From assembly GCF_026262505.1 (NCBI RefSeq), contig NC_067207.1:27310082-27374081 (forward strand): DNA of 64,000 bases. The letters run 5' to 3'. The translations under genes and the position numbers were made by a program. The notes under the pieces were generated by a model. It saw only the letters and a list, made by a program, of their open reading frames with translations, was not told the DNA's origin and did not search any database. This document shows, piece after piece, positions 8,437-18,787 of this stretch. Each line of letters begins with the position of its first letter. Within the stretch, counting starts at the first letter, position 1. Source of the DNA: Trichomonas vaginalis G3 (lineage: Eukaryota; Parabasalia; Trichomonadida; Trichomonadidae).

Positions 8437-10737
8437 TTATAAAGCTTCATTTACAGGTATTTCATCGTCAGTAAATGAATCCTCATTATCGTTTGGTTCA
8501 ACCTGTTTATATAATCCTTTCATTTCTTCTTTCAAAACATAACACCATGTTTGTTTACCATCTATTCTTCTCTGTTTCCTATCACATTTATCTTTAATGC
8601 TCATTTTGAAAGTTTTTGTCTTTCATGTCTGATGGTTTGCAGCATAGAGCATTTTACACGTCATACCTGCACACAATTCATCATAATGTGTATTTATCCA
8701 TTCATCTAAAGGATTTGTGATAATTCTATTAAATCTTGTTTGGCTTCAGTCATCGGTATGATTCGTACATTAAATGATGAAAGGTCATATTGCATAAAAT
8801 ACGTCAGTAAATTATCATAAAATTCCTTTGTGCATGAATCCATTAAATTCTTGAAATAATCAAATTGACCTTGAATTTACCATTAACTCTTAAAACTACG
8901 TATCTTCTGTCTCCAACTTCAATTTTGACAGGGTAGACGTTATTAGTTACCAAAAATGAAATTGGCAACAATTCTGAGCAGTTCTTCTGGGTTGATTTTT
9001 CATTAATTCTAAATCTCATTATCCGTAATAATTGATTTCAAAGCGTTGAAGTTTGCGAGTCTATCTTCACCTACATTCTTGAGTTCATTAAGTACAAGAA
9101 ACATTTTATTCTCAACTACTGAATTGAAATTACCCGTTAGCTCACTTATTTCGGTAATGTTTTTACATGAATAACCGGCGAGAAGTTCAGAAATAATGTC
9201 TGTAAATCTGTTTTTACCTGTTCCCTGAAGTCCTTTCAAAATAATTGCTGTTTCATTCTTGATTCCAGGATGTTGAATCATTGATGCAATCCACGAGTAG
9301 GTATTTATACACTTCATCGTTATTATCACAAATGGCTTCTTTAATGAAATTCATAAACATCTCAATTTTTGAGTAATCTGGTTTTTCGAGAATGTTGTAT
9401 TTATAACCTTGAAACGTTGAGAAACATCTGGAGAATCAGATTTAAAGCAAACACCCTTAACGGTTAATGAGGATAATTGATTTAGTAGTACATCCCCATG
9501 CTGTTATTGTTTTACCTTCTTCTTTAAATAATTTAATCATTTTAAGTGACTCTTTCATGTTGATTGAAGAACGAATGATATTGATTCATTTTGTCGTGGA
9601 TATTATAGTCCTTTTGAATGAAATATTTATTTCCACAATCTACAAAAACGGATTACACGTGATAAATCCTCAATTACTTCAGAACTGTTTTTATACTGAT
9701 GATTTTCAGCCTTGCGTCTAATATCTGTTATCAAAAACGAGTCATCAAGTTTATATCAAATGTTATTTTTGGCTTACGTAATAAAGGTAAAACGTATTCA
9801 TCATAATATTCCTTTTGATATAGTTTTAGAATCTTCACTAAAACAAATGGAGAAGTCATTAAATGTGCATATCTACTACGTGCTTTTTCAAAATTACTTT
9901 TTAGCATTTTCTGTTAAACTGCAGAAGTTATAAACGTTATCGTATGCTTCATTAATTAAATGATTAGGTAACGAATTAATAGCTTGAAAACAGTGTGAAT
10001 AATGTTATTTCTTTTTCTAAATTCATGTTTCCACCGTCATTATGTACTTCAAAATCACTGATACCATCAACTATGCTCTGGGCAAGTTTATCGTCAATGT
10101 TTACATCTTTGTTTTCATTCATTATACTCTTTATTTCTTCGTTCTTCTGTTCAACTTTACCTTAATATTCAAATCATTTAATATATCATTCACTGTTCTG
10201 GTTATGTCGAGTCGTAACTTCCACGAATGAATGGTATGTATTGATTGGTTCTGTTGCATTCTTGAACTCTTGAATATCAGCCATAACACGAAAGAACGCT
10301 TTGAATCATCCATGAAGTCATTATGTCAATATCGTAATCATTGCAGAATAACATTTAATCATTCTGTTCGAAACTGAATAGAAGAAATTAGTGTTGCAAT
10401 AAATGTGAAGACCTCCTGAAGCGGTTTTAACGATAACATCTTTATTCGAAAGTTTGATAAAATATCTTTTCTAACTGTTTCTTTAAGTTCATCATTGTAT
10501 GATTTATTGATATCAACATCTATAATCGTTAAATTTGAAATTTTATTTACTAATAAAGCCATACCAGTTTTCCTTCCTCTTCCTCCATCGTGTTTGAGGT
10601 AGTTATGTAAATCAATCTTGTTTTCACCAATTCTTCGTTAGGTTTTAGTTTCTGCCACAACTAATTCCTCAGCTAATGAATCAATAACTTTTTCATCAGA
10701 AACGATATAGTTGCTGTTTGTTGTTTGTTGCTGTCAT
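8437..10737 (-). pseudogene. decayed D5-like SF3 helicase / primase-helicase gene
   Basis: The minus strand keeps the core of a poxvirus-D5-type superfamily 3 helicase: Walker A in ILKGLQGTGKNRFTD, followed by MFLVLNELKN as the Walker B region (around 9,030-9,330). The start at 10,737 has the element-typical TATATAAATG. Such helicases serve virus DNA replication together with a primase domain. The gene is broken in many places, perhaps about ten. It lies between the tandem array and the KilA-N cassette and may belong to the same module. Confidence 0.7.
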
Positions 10738-10749
10738 TTATATAGGAAA

Positions 10750-10892
10750 TAAAAAACTAAAAATAATTTTAAAACTAACTTTATTTTTGGACTGCATCAA
10801 ATTTCCTGGACTGTTGTCTAAATGTCATGTTGTCAGTAATTTTAAGAGAAGTTAATTAACCTGGTGACATGGTGACGTGGTGACACCTAAAA
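10750..10892 (-). repeat. cassette-boundary repeat copy A
   Basis: About 140 bp containing CTGCATCAAATTTCCTGG, GTTAATTAAC and GGTGACATGGTGACG. It is nearly identical, in the same orientation, to 11,640-11,775, and inverted relative to the array at 7,800-8,400. It separates the helicase gene from the KilA-N gene. Confidence 0.88.
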
Positions 10893-10947
10893 ACCATTAA
10901 CGATAAAATATATTTTTGGTCGTTTATGACAAAAATAAATGGTTCAT

Positions 10948-11613
10948 TTACTCACAATATTTTTGTACAAAACGACCCCAAACTTTTAACTTCTTTTCTG
11001 CAGTTTCTAATGCTATCTTAGCGAGTTCATATTCTCTAAATTCTCTCTTTAAATCTTCTTGTTCCCATTGGTCTAGTTCGTATGGAGAATCTCTATAACC
11101 ATAACATATCTCACGTTCATGTTCTAATTGTTTTTCGCACATTTTTCTAACTTCTTCTTCAAACAAAGGTTTAGCATTCTCTACTGTATCTTCGAGTTCT
11201 TCTTCATCTAATTTCTCATGAACTTTCTTGTCTATGGAGTCCATAATATCTTTGACATAAAATGCATACTTTACAGAGCACCATTCAGCAACAAAATGAA
11301 CGAGGTCAGGATGTATGTAAATACCTTTGAATTCATTTATAACACCCTTAGTAAGCTCATAAAATGCTTGTTTTGAGGTCGAGCCACTTTTGGCTTGACC
11401 GTATTCGTTCATCCAAAACTCAAGAATTTCCTACATTTTAGTACTATTGAGAAATCTGTTTAAATGGTTTAACCTTCCCGCTTCTCTTGCCATCTTTGTT
11501 GCATTAATGTAACCATCCTTGTCTCTACGTAAGACTTCAATACCATTATAAGTGCCTTTTGTGAATGTTTCGCCATTAGATTTGTTCGTGAATGTTTTTG
11601 CTTCGACTGACAT
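10948..11613 (-). pseudogene. KilA-N domain protein of element 1
   Basis: The N-terminal part (FTKGTYNGIEVLRRDKDGYI, NATKMAREAG) is a clear KilA-N DNA-binding domain, as found in large DNA viruses and phages. It is followed by a charged helical region rich in E and K. The chosen start is MSVEAK, because the longer upstream frame would run through the T-rich leader. The protein is almost identical to the KilA-N gene at 63,599. The copy is broken in about one place. It is flanked by cassette-boundary repeats A and B. Confidence 0.85.
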
Positions 11614-11639
11614 TTCTGTTCTTACATACAAAAATAAAA

Positions 11640-11845
11640 AAATAAAAATAATTTTAAAACTAACTTTATTTTTGGACTGCATCAAATTTCCTGGACTGTT
11701 GTCTAAATGTCATGTTGTCAGTAATTTTAAGAGAAGTTAATTAACCTGGTGACATGGTGACGTAGTGACACCTTCAGTTATTCAAAAATAATTCATAAAT
11801 GCCTTCCTCCTTTCGTACCTGTTGTCAAAATGTCATGTTGTTCGC
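11640..11845 (-). repeat. cassette-boundary repeat copy B
   Basis: Repeats the 10,750-10,892 sequence and then continues into ACCTTCAGTTATTC and ATGCCTTCCTCCTTTCG, that is, a full inverted copy of the 125-bp array unit. It lies between the KilA-N start and the fibre gene end. Confidence 0.88.
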
Positions 11846-12360
11846 TCTTTTGGAGCTCAGGACTTTAAGCAGCTCTGAACCATGCATAAACTGTCATAAA
11901 TGGTGGCATGTAATCTTCACCCGAGCCTGTTGGATTTGTTGTGAAAGTGTGTGAATGATTTCCTCCTGGTTCAGTTTGTCGAAAAGTCTTTTTTGTTGAA
12001 TCGTTATAAGCTGGAGATAAAACATCATGACCGGCTTCATAGTCTGAGTTGTATAATGGGTGGTCTCTTAATGAGTGTATATGGTCGCCAGAAAAGTTTG
12101 TCGTTCCTGTATGCTTATGCGGCGGAAGGTTTGCTTCTTTAATTTTCTTTGAACCACCGGTTTGTTTTGAAGAGTTAGCACAGTATAAGAATTTGTTTAC
12201 AATCTGTTGCCATGTACCAAAACCTAAAACACTTGCTGGATTTGTTGAATTCATTGATGTATAAATAGAGCCTATAGGATATAATGTTTGAAGTATTTCA
12301 GTCTTTAATGTTTGAAGCTCTGTTTTATCTGCTTTCTTCTCTAACTCATCGTTAACATAA

Positions 12361-12625
12361 GTTTTATCTGCTTTAAGGTCTAAACATCCTGAAACCCATT
12401 CTGTATCAGCTTTAACTTTAAAAGTCTCCAATGTCCATTCATGATACCATTCAACCTTTTCTTTAATTTCATTATCTTTTTCATCAACATATGTTTTATC
12501 TGCTTTAAGGTCTAAACATCCTGAAACTCATTCTGTATCAGCTTTAACTTTAAAAGTCTCCAATGTCCATTCATGATACCATTCAACCTTTTCTTTAATT
12601 TCATTATCTTTTTCATCAACATAAA
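12361..12625 (-). repeat. 132-bp in-frame tandem duplication in the fibre gene
   Basis: The sequence beginning GTTTTATCTGCTTTAAGG at 12,361 recurs at 12,493, a spacing of 132 bp or 44 codons. The two units are almost identical, so the duplication is recent. It lengthens the shaft by one repeat. Confidence 0.88.
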
Positions 12626-13043
12626 CTAAATTTGCCTTCTTATTTAATTCAGTATTAACTTTTTCCTTATCTGCTTTCTTCTCTAACTCACTATCCACAT
12701 ATTCCTTATCCACCTTCTTCATTATGTCATTTAGGAAACCTTCTATGAATTCCTCATTTAAATTAAATCTTCCAATCTTCAAAACTTTAGGAAATGCATT
12801 TAATGCGTAATATCTCTGTTCTTCTGGTGGAATTGATGTTATATCATCCGTTATTCCTTTAATTTTTGAATTCATAAATAAAATTTCTTTTATATTTGAT
12901 ATCACTGCACCACCTTTGCAAACGAATTCGAAATGGTCATTTTTCAATACTATCTCCAAATCTCCATATTTCAACCTTTGCGTTTGTTCTGCCGTCTTTG
13001 AATTATATGCATATATGGCGTATGTAATGGTCTGAAGGACCTG

Positions 13044-13056
13044 GGCGCTTTGCGCC
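13044..13056. other. GC-rich hairpin in fibre gene 5' end
   Basis: GGCGC-TTT-GCGCC, a perfect stem with a three-base loop, inside the first codons of the fibre gene. Confidence 0.6.
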
Positions 13057-13103
13057 TTAAGTTGCTGTTGTTTAATCATTTATTACGATTTAAAAATAAA
13101 TAT

Positions 13104-13814
13104 TTAATCCGTTATCTCATCACCTATTTTTTCTATTTGAAATTGCCATAATATTTCATTCATGAATTCTAAATCACAATCAAATAGGTCAGTTACTCTA
13201 AATTTAATATTTGATAAATCTTTTGAATGAAGAATAAATGAATTCCCAGATAATTGAAACGGATATGATAAAGAAAATATGTTTAAGTTGATGGATAAAA
13301 TGTTTTGTATTGATGGGTAAGAGTTAGGGTCTAATGTTTGATGTGAAAATCTCATTGGGGTATTAACTTTATCACATTTGATTAAAATGAAATTGGAACC
13401 AGTGTCAGAATACAAAACATCCCCAACATCTTTTTCAAAATTTAATATCCCCAACAATGAACGAAGATGAGGAGTACAAAATTTAATTTTCAGCGGAAAT
13501 TTAATAAGGTTATTTATTTCATCAAGTTCAAAAAGTTTTATCAGGTTTTGATTTAAAATTTTCTTCATACCATACGATAAATGATTCATTTAAATAACTT
13601 AAAATCATGTTAATATCCCATTTCGCTATCACATTATTTATATACATATCATACGTTTTTTCATGGTCATCTTTAATAAATGATATATAATCTGAAGGGT
13701 CTAAAAGAATGGGATTAATTTACCACTCACAGAAACGAGAGTAACATTATAAATTCCGCTAACTGTTAAATTTAATTCACAGTTATTATTCGAAATAATA
13801 TTGATAATTGACAT
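13104..13814 (-). pseudogene. penton-like minor capsid protein, broken
   Basis: The start MSIINIISNNNCELNLTVSG and the end SNIKFRVTDLFDCDLEF share the layout of the gene at 57,370-58,134 of element 2: a beta-rich N-terminus and a closing (I/M)(K/Q)FR(V/L)(T/V)D motif. That motif resembles the C-terminal signature of penton-base-like proteins in Polintons and related viruses. The copy is broken in a few places. The start lies 19 bases from the divergent start at 13,834. Confidence 0.55.
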
Positions 13815-13833
13815 TTTTATTACGATTAAAAAT
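13815..13833. promoter_or_regulatory. 19-bp divergent intergenic region
   Basis: Only 19 bases (TTTTATTACGATTAAAAAT, nearly symmetrical) separate the two divergent start codons at 13,814 (minus) and 13,834 (plus). Any promoter must be tiny or lie inside the genes. Confidence 0.55.
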
Positions 13834-14313
13834 ATGGTAAAGCGTTATTTTCCAGTGATAAATAAAACTAGAATAAGATTACCTCAAGAATTCATAAATT
13901 CAACGAATAAGAAATTCATTCATGTTATAAATTTTAGTGTTTTCAGAAAATATGAGTCGGTGTCATATTCATCAACAGGTTTATATTTCACTTCATTCAA
14001 ATTTAGTTCAATCAAACCCATATAATGACCATTTCATAAGATTTTCAGATGGTATTAAAAATGTAATTGATAGATTAAAATATGAACAGATTGACAATAT
14101 CGAATTTTTGGAATTTTGGTTTAAATATCCCGATGGAAAAAAGATTGAAGTAAAGATAAAGCTGATACTATAACAAAAACAATTACAATGACCGATCCAG
14201 ATAGTGGGGAACAAAAAGAAATAAAACAAACGATAGAAACTGGTGAAAGGTCAATTATTATTGATTATGATTCAAAGGATTATTATTCGATAATGTTAAT
14301 GCTTGAATATTAA
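13834..14313 (+). pseudogene. small virion-type protein, broken
   Basis: Begins MVKRYFPVINKTRIRLPQEF and ends near SIMLMLEY. The middle contains FLEFWFKYPDGKKIEV. The size, beta-strand-rich look and place among capsid genes suggest a minor capsid protein, but no family is firmly recognised. Broken in a few places. Confidence 0.4.
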
Positions 14314-14380
14314 ATAGCCTTAACAAAGAATTTTTCAAGTGATATTTTATATTCATCAAACTATTTTATTATAAATATCA

Positions 14381-14978
14381 TTATATGTTAAAATGAAGTT
14401 CAGTTGTTGTTCCGTTCTTTGATATCTTAATTGTGCTAATATCCTTTATAGGATTTATTTTTGCAACTGTTCCGCAGCATGAAACCTCATCATCTATGAA
14501 AAATTGAATCTTAACGTCTGAATCTTGAACATCACAAAGAATGGCGATAATGTGAAATTAATGATTCATAAGGTAAAATAATTAAACCGGATTGGTCAAT
14601 TAAATTTATTATTGAATCATAATTATTAATTATATCACGGTAAATTTTCATTAATTCAGAATTAATGTCTATTTTATATGGTTCTCGATGTTTGATGAAA
14701 GAGGCGGGGGTATGTTGGATAAGTGGGAATTTCAACAGGTTCTTTACCGGGTTCAGATAAAATGATTGGGTCTCCATTCTCATGGTTTCTTCATTCTCCT
14801 CATTCTTCGGTAAGTCACGAGTTAATAAATTTGGTTGAGTTGCTGACCTTGTTAATTCGGGGCTAACATTAACTTTAACATTTTGAATAATTCGTGATTT
14901 ATCATCATTTACGTTATAACCAACCGTAATCTCTGCTTTTGCGTTAGTGTTCTTTTGACTAGTGAAACGTCTTCTCAT
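14381..14978 (-). pseudogene. CCG-motif family protein, element 1 copy
   Basis: The N-terminus is basic (MRRRFTSQKN) and is followed by a low-complexity region, a helical part, and a C-terminal domain with DDEVSCCGTV...STIKISKNG. The same layout occurs at 52,209-52,785 (EPDISCCGVS) and 56,533-57,147 (DPEIECCGQT) in element 2. Function unknown; it is probably a virion or assembly protein because of the neighbours. This copy is broken. Confidence 0.55.
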
Positions 14979-15036
14979 TTATAATCGAATAAAAAAATAT
15001 ATTTAAACTTTTATTTTGCTGGAAGTTTTGAATCTA

Positions 15037-15909
15037 TTATTCCCTGTATTTGTTCTTGAAGTTGATTTTTAGCTGGTTCATTGTAATTAATAGACCTAAT
15101 ATATTCATTAATTGCATTCTTATAATCATCTGATTTCTCAATTTTCTTTTATCTGATTCCTTAACTAAATCATAAGTTAAACCTCGTTGCTGATATAATG
15201 GTTTCTTAATTAAATCTTTGAATGCTTGAGATAAAGCACCTGATGCAATTCTTGCTACTATAATTGGTTGGAATTGATGTTTAAGTTCATCTTTAACATT
15301 TGCGAAAACTGGATCGAATAAAGCAACTTTAAAGAATTTCTTAGCTGAAATTTCAGGTCTAATATTTGCATATTGACCATCAAACTGGTTAGAATATCGT
15401 GGTAATCCATCCGGTCCCTCTTCAATAGCATTTAATTCTTCATTGAAATAAGAATATGGATTATAACGGTATGAATTAATTGGCCCATTTTCACCTTCTC
15501 CAATGTATTGTTTAACAGCTTTTCCATTTTCATCAAATTGCATAGGATAACGTTCATTATATGCTTTACGTTTAGGATAATCAGTTATAGTTAATTTATA
15601 ACCATTTATGACTTTAATATTACCTTGACCATCAGTAACGAAAACTTCATTTATACCATCAGGTTTTCCATTTGGACCCGTAATGTCTGCTTTGTGTGCT
15701 TCCCAATTTGGACTTTGACGTTTGGCATATGCTTGAGCTTCTGGTAATGTTAAAACGTTTCTCATTTGTTTAACATCTTTTTGAAGACCAGCAACAATAT
15801 GAACTAATTCTTTCATTCCATCAGGAACTTTCATAGTTCTATTATATGTACCCTTTTTGTTTGTTCCTTGTTTTAATGGAACCTGTAGAAGATTTGCTAT
15901 TTCTGTCAT
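15037..15909 (-). CDS. Polinton virion-associated protein, unknown
   Basis: 290 residues. It opens with a helical region, followed by an unusual beta-rich part with [20 protein letters not shown] and [20 protein letters not shown]. It lies between the CCG-motif gene and the packaging ATPase on the same strand, in the virion cluster. I recall similar proteins from Trichomonas Mavericks but cannot name a family. The extreme 3' end looks altered. Confidence 0.5.
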   Translation of the reverse strand: MTEIANLLQVPLKQGTNKKGTYNRTMKVPDGMKELVHIVAGLQKDVKQMRNVLTLPEAQAYAKRQSPNWEAHKADITGPNGKPDGINEVFVTDGQGNIKVINGYKLTITDYPKRKAYNERYPMQFDENGKAVKQYIGEGENGPINSYRYNPYSYFNEELNAIEEGPDGLPRYSNQFDGQYANIRPEISAKKFFKVALFDPVFANVKDELKHQFQPIIVARIASGALSQAFKDLIKKPLYQQRGLTYDLVKESDKRKLRNQMIIRMQLMNILGLLITMNQLKINFKNKYRE

Positions 15910-15949
15910 GTTTAATTATAAATAAAAAATAAAAATTAATTATAAAAAG

Positions 15950-16777
15950 TTAATCAAATTTAACACTTCCTTTATTTAAATCAACTATTATTTTTCCATG
16001 TTCACCTAATTGCTGATATTGTGTGTAAAGTTCATTAATGCTCATTGGTAAATTCACTTGATAAAGCATAACGTTCAACTGTTGACGACTAAACCCACTG
16101 AAAATGAAAAGTGTTATAGATTTGATTTAATGTTTGTGCTTAATGCTTTGAAGTATTGAACAGCCATAAAGAATGAACACTGAATGTGTCGACATTGAGT
16201 TAATAACTGATCAAAATATGATTTCTCATTTGTTATTAGTTTTGATTTCACTGCATCATCTAGAAAAATGAGTGAATGCAAAAATTCTCTATCAAAATTT
16301 GAAATAGAAAGTGTTTCAAATAATTCATCCCGTTGTTTATCAATAATTTTATCCTCTAATCCTTGCTTCTTGATTGTATTATATAATTCTTTATACATTA
16401 AAAAGTTTTTTTAAATAATCTTCTGCTTCTTCTTGTGATAAATAAATAATTGGAATTTTGATTAAATGCTTTAAAGATTCAAATGTATCATCTGAAGGTG
16501 AACCTGAACGGTTGATATAAATTAACACATGTGAATAGGGGGAAGTGTTAGCAATAATGATAATTTGTTTTAATATCGTTAATGTTTTACCTTTATTTTG
16601 TTTACCAATTGCTGCAGTGATTGAATTTAAGTAACATTCAGAATATGGAATTTTCATTAATTTTTCCTTAGATAGAGCATTTCTATTATCACTCAATGCT
16701 TCATTAATCATATCATCTACGTATGTATTATATACTCCTGCTAATTCTTCATAAGGAGTGTATGAATTTAAATCCAT
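15950..16777 (-). pseudogene. genome-packaging ATPase (FtsK/HerA, A32-like)
   Basis: Walker A-like AIGKQNKGKTLTILKQII and Walker B-like HSLIFLDDAVKSKLI are both present, followed by CSFFMAVQYFKAL and a C-terminal motif VNLPMSINELYTQYQQLGE. In Polintons this ATPase pumps DNA into the capsid. Order and strand agree with the capsid gene directly upstream. The copy is broken in a couple of places. Confidence 0.8.
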
Positions 16778-16801
16778 TTAATCAAAAATAAATTTATAAT
16801 T

Positions 16802-18442
16802 TTAAACATTTCTATTCATCAATATTTCATCATATGAACTTCTATACTGTGGTGGTGTACCTGTTGGATGATATTTCAAACCTTCATCCGGTGTCCATGT
16901 CCAATATGTAGTCCTAGTAAACCAAACCTGAGGAGGATTTGTCACCTTTGAACAGTAAGTGTCATTTTCACCCTGAATGATTGGATAAGCTTTCACTTGT
17001 ACTGTAACTTGTGAGTTGAAAGTTTCTAATCCATCAAAGAATATACCCGCTCCATCACGTTGAACTGGAATAGTGCATAAGAATGAAGTTTGGTCTTTCC
17101 ATGTTCTAGCTAATGGCGTGCCATCATCTGCATTCAGTGGTCTAGTTAATGAGTCCTCGTATTCTTCTGTGCATTCATTCACTCCATCTAAATCAGAAGC
17201 TTGAAGCATACGTGTAAAGAATATGTCACCCACTGTGGTCATCGCTTGATCGGGGAAGTTTCTGGAATCTATAGTGACCTGAAGACCTCGAAGCATTGGA
17301 TTTTCTAAAACCGTTCTTTGCATTGCATTCTTCGGAAATGTTAACACAACATCTGTAACATTATGAAGAGCGTATGAGAAATCTGAGCTAATACCTTCAG
17401 GAGTGATGCAACCTCCATTTAGTGAACGAACGTCAATATGTTGAGCTGGAATCATGAATGGATCTTCCTTACTGAATAAACGTGGTATTGCTTTAACTGA
17501 TTCTTCAATTAAACCGTATCCTGGTGTAATGCATTTATCCTCTAAAACTTCCATCTTTGTGCATGAAATAATAACGTCATCAACTGTTGCGTCAGCAGAT
17601 GTAGCGGCTAAGCTTGTAATTAATTTGGCAGGAAGTCCGATTTGTTGGAATTTGCGATCATATTTATAAACATGATTCATAATCTTTTCATAATTTTCAT
17701 CAGTTATCTTTTCATAAACGTAATTTTGTAAATCAGCAACTCTTAACGGGTCAACCTGACAAAATACTAAAGTATCCCTGAAAACATAATATTTAAGAAT
17801 GATATCACCAAATGATTTAGGATAATCATCGAACGCCTGAAATGCTAACAAATCATTTACCGGAATAATCATATCAAAAGTGACATCAACTTCTTCATTT
17901 GCTTTCTTGAAAACTTCTGAAGGGTCAATATATTTACCACATACTGAGTTATCATATTTTTGAACATTATTATATAACGAATGAACAAACTTTTTAACTT
18001 TCCTTTCTGATTTTGGTTTATATGTTGCAAATGCGAAAGATTCACGGGCGCAATCCATCTGAAGATAACCGGCATCACCTCTTTCGGTTTCTACTTCTAA
18101 TTGTTTAAAGCTTTGATTTGATGATTTGTAACCAACGAATAAACGCATGCATTTAAAAGCGGCATCACATGTGAAAGCTTTATTTGAAACTAGAGTTGCT
18201 TTAACTTTGCGTTTAATATATGTGTCACCTAATTGGTTCACATCATGAGCCGGATTTGTAATTCTTAAATGAGTTTGTTTATCATCAAAATATGGAGCAT
18301 CAGAGTCATAGCATGAACTTTCAAGTTCTCTATAATATCTTCTACCGTCATTCTTTGCGAATATTTCATTTATCTTTTCGAATGAATGAAACATATTTCC
18401 ATTAATCGGTTTAGTGTTTGGCACCAAATAGTTAGTCGTCAT
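16802..18442 (-). CDS. major capsid protein candidate (double jelly roll)
   Basis: 546 residues, open throughout and the largest virion gene of element 1, next to the packaging ATPase. Beta-rich segments such as VDVTFDMIIPVNDLLAF and FGDIILKYYVFRDTLVFCQV parallel the LRVPLSSFLIF...KISIELTPSKNN segment of the element 2 capsid, as expected for jelly-roll strands. The start follows TTATTAATAAATG. It looks whole. The family assignment rests on size, place and pattern. Confidence 0.7.
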   Translation of the reverse strand: MTTNYLVPNTKPINGNMFHSFEKINEIFAKNDGRRYYRELESSCYDSDAPYFDDKQTHLRITNPAHDVNQLGDTYIKRKVKATLVSNKAFTCDAAFKCMRLFVGYKSSNQSFKQLEVETERGDAGYLQMDCARESFAFATYKPKSERKVKKFVHSLYNNVQKYDNSVCGKYIDPSEVFKKANEEVDVTFDMIIPVNDLLAFQAFDDYPKSFGDIILKYYVFRDTLVFCQVDPLRVADLQNYVYEKITDENYEKIMNHVYKYDRKFQQIGLPAKLITSLAATSADATVDDVIISCTKMEVLEDKCITPGYGLIEESVKAIPRLFSKEDPFMIPAQHIDVRSLNGGCITPEGISSDFSYALHNVTDVVLTFPKNAMQRTVLENPMLRGLQVTIDSRNFPDQAMTTVGDIFFTRMLQASDLDGVNECTEEYEDSLTRPLNADDGTPLARTWKDQTSFLCTIPVQRDGAGIFFDGLETFNSQVTVQVKAYPIIQGENDTYCSKVTNPPQVWFTRTTYWTWTPDEGLKYHPTGTPPQYRSSYDEILMNRNV

Positions 18443-18513
18443 TTATTAATAAATAAAAAATCAAAATTAAAAGATGAAAATGAATTTTTAATTTTAATGA
18501 AATAATCAACTAT

Positions 18514-18726
18514 GGCTGCAGGTATATTTAAGAAACTGTGGGATAGAGTAAAAAGAGGAGCGAGTAAAGTTTGGTAAACATTGAAGAAGGGGGCAAATTG
18601 GATATTTAAGAATAAAGAAGCAATTAGTGACGTTGCTGAATCAATAACACCAAAAGCTGCCCCAATAAGAGAAGTTTTAAATAAAGGAGAAAAAGTTTAT
18701 CAAAGACTACAACCGATACTAAGATA
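18514..18726 (+). pseudogene. small amphipathic peptide gene, plus-strand paralogue, broken
   Basis: Begins MAAGIFKKLWDRVKRGASKVW, matching the start of the minus-strand gene at 18,788-19,024 (MAAGFFKKLWDGIKKAAGWV). The rest is a charged helix. It is a paralogue in inverted orientation and is broken in about one place. Confidence 0.6.
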
Positions 18727-18739
18727 AAAATAATTTTAA

Positions 18740-18772
18740 GCCGCTAAGCGGCGAGATGATCCATAGGATCTC
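18740..18772. other. tandem hairpins at a convergent junction
   Basis: GCCGCT-A-AGCGGC (18,740-18,752) is followed by GATCC-ATA-GGATC (18,758-18,770). They lie between two convergent small genes. Confidence 0.65.
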
Positions 18773-18787
18773 ATATTTATTTTTCCA

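Larger units (their letters stand above)
11865..13079 (-). pseudogene. phage-like tail fibre with C-terminal collar/receptor-binding domain
   Basis: The C-terminal 140 residues carry YPIGSIYTSMNSTNPASVLG, FGTWQQI and histidine pairs LPPHKHTG, GDHIHSL and GNHSHTF. This is the pattern of phage tail-collar/short tail fibre tips (T4 gp12-like, where histidine pairs bind metal). Upstream are KADK-type helical repeats typical of trimeric fibres. The N-terminus is MIKQQQLKAQSAQVLQ. The tip is about 90 percent identical to that of element 2. The copy is broken in about one place and contains a 132-bp internal duplication. Confidence 0.85.

Noticed and set aside
9467-10230. plus-strand frames across the helicase region
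   Set aside because: They lie antisense to the decayed D5-like helicase and match nothing.
12361-12625. 132-bp duplication considered as a target-site or insertion-sequence mark
   Set aside because: It is an in-frame shaft duplication of 44 codons, with no element between the copies.
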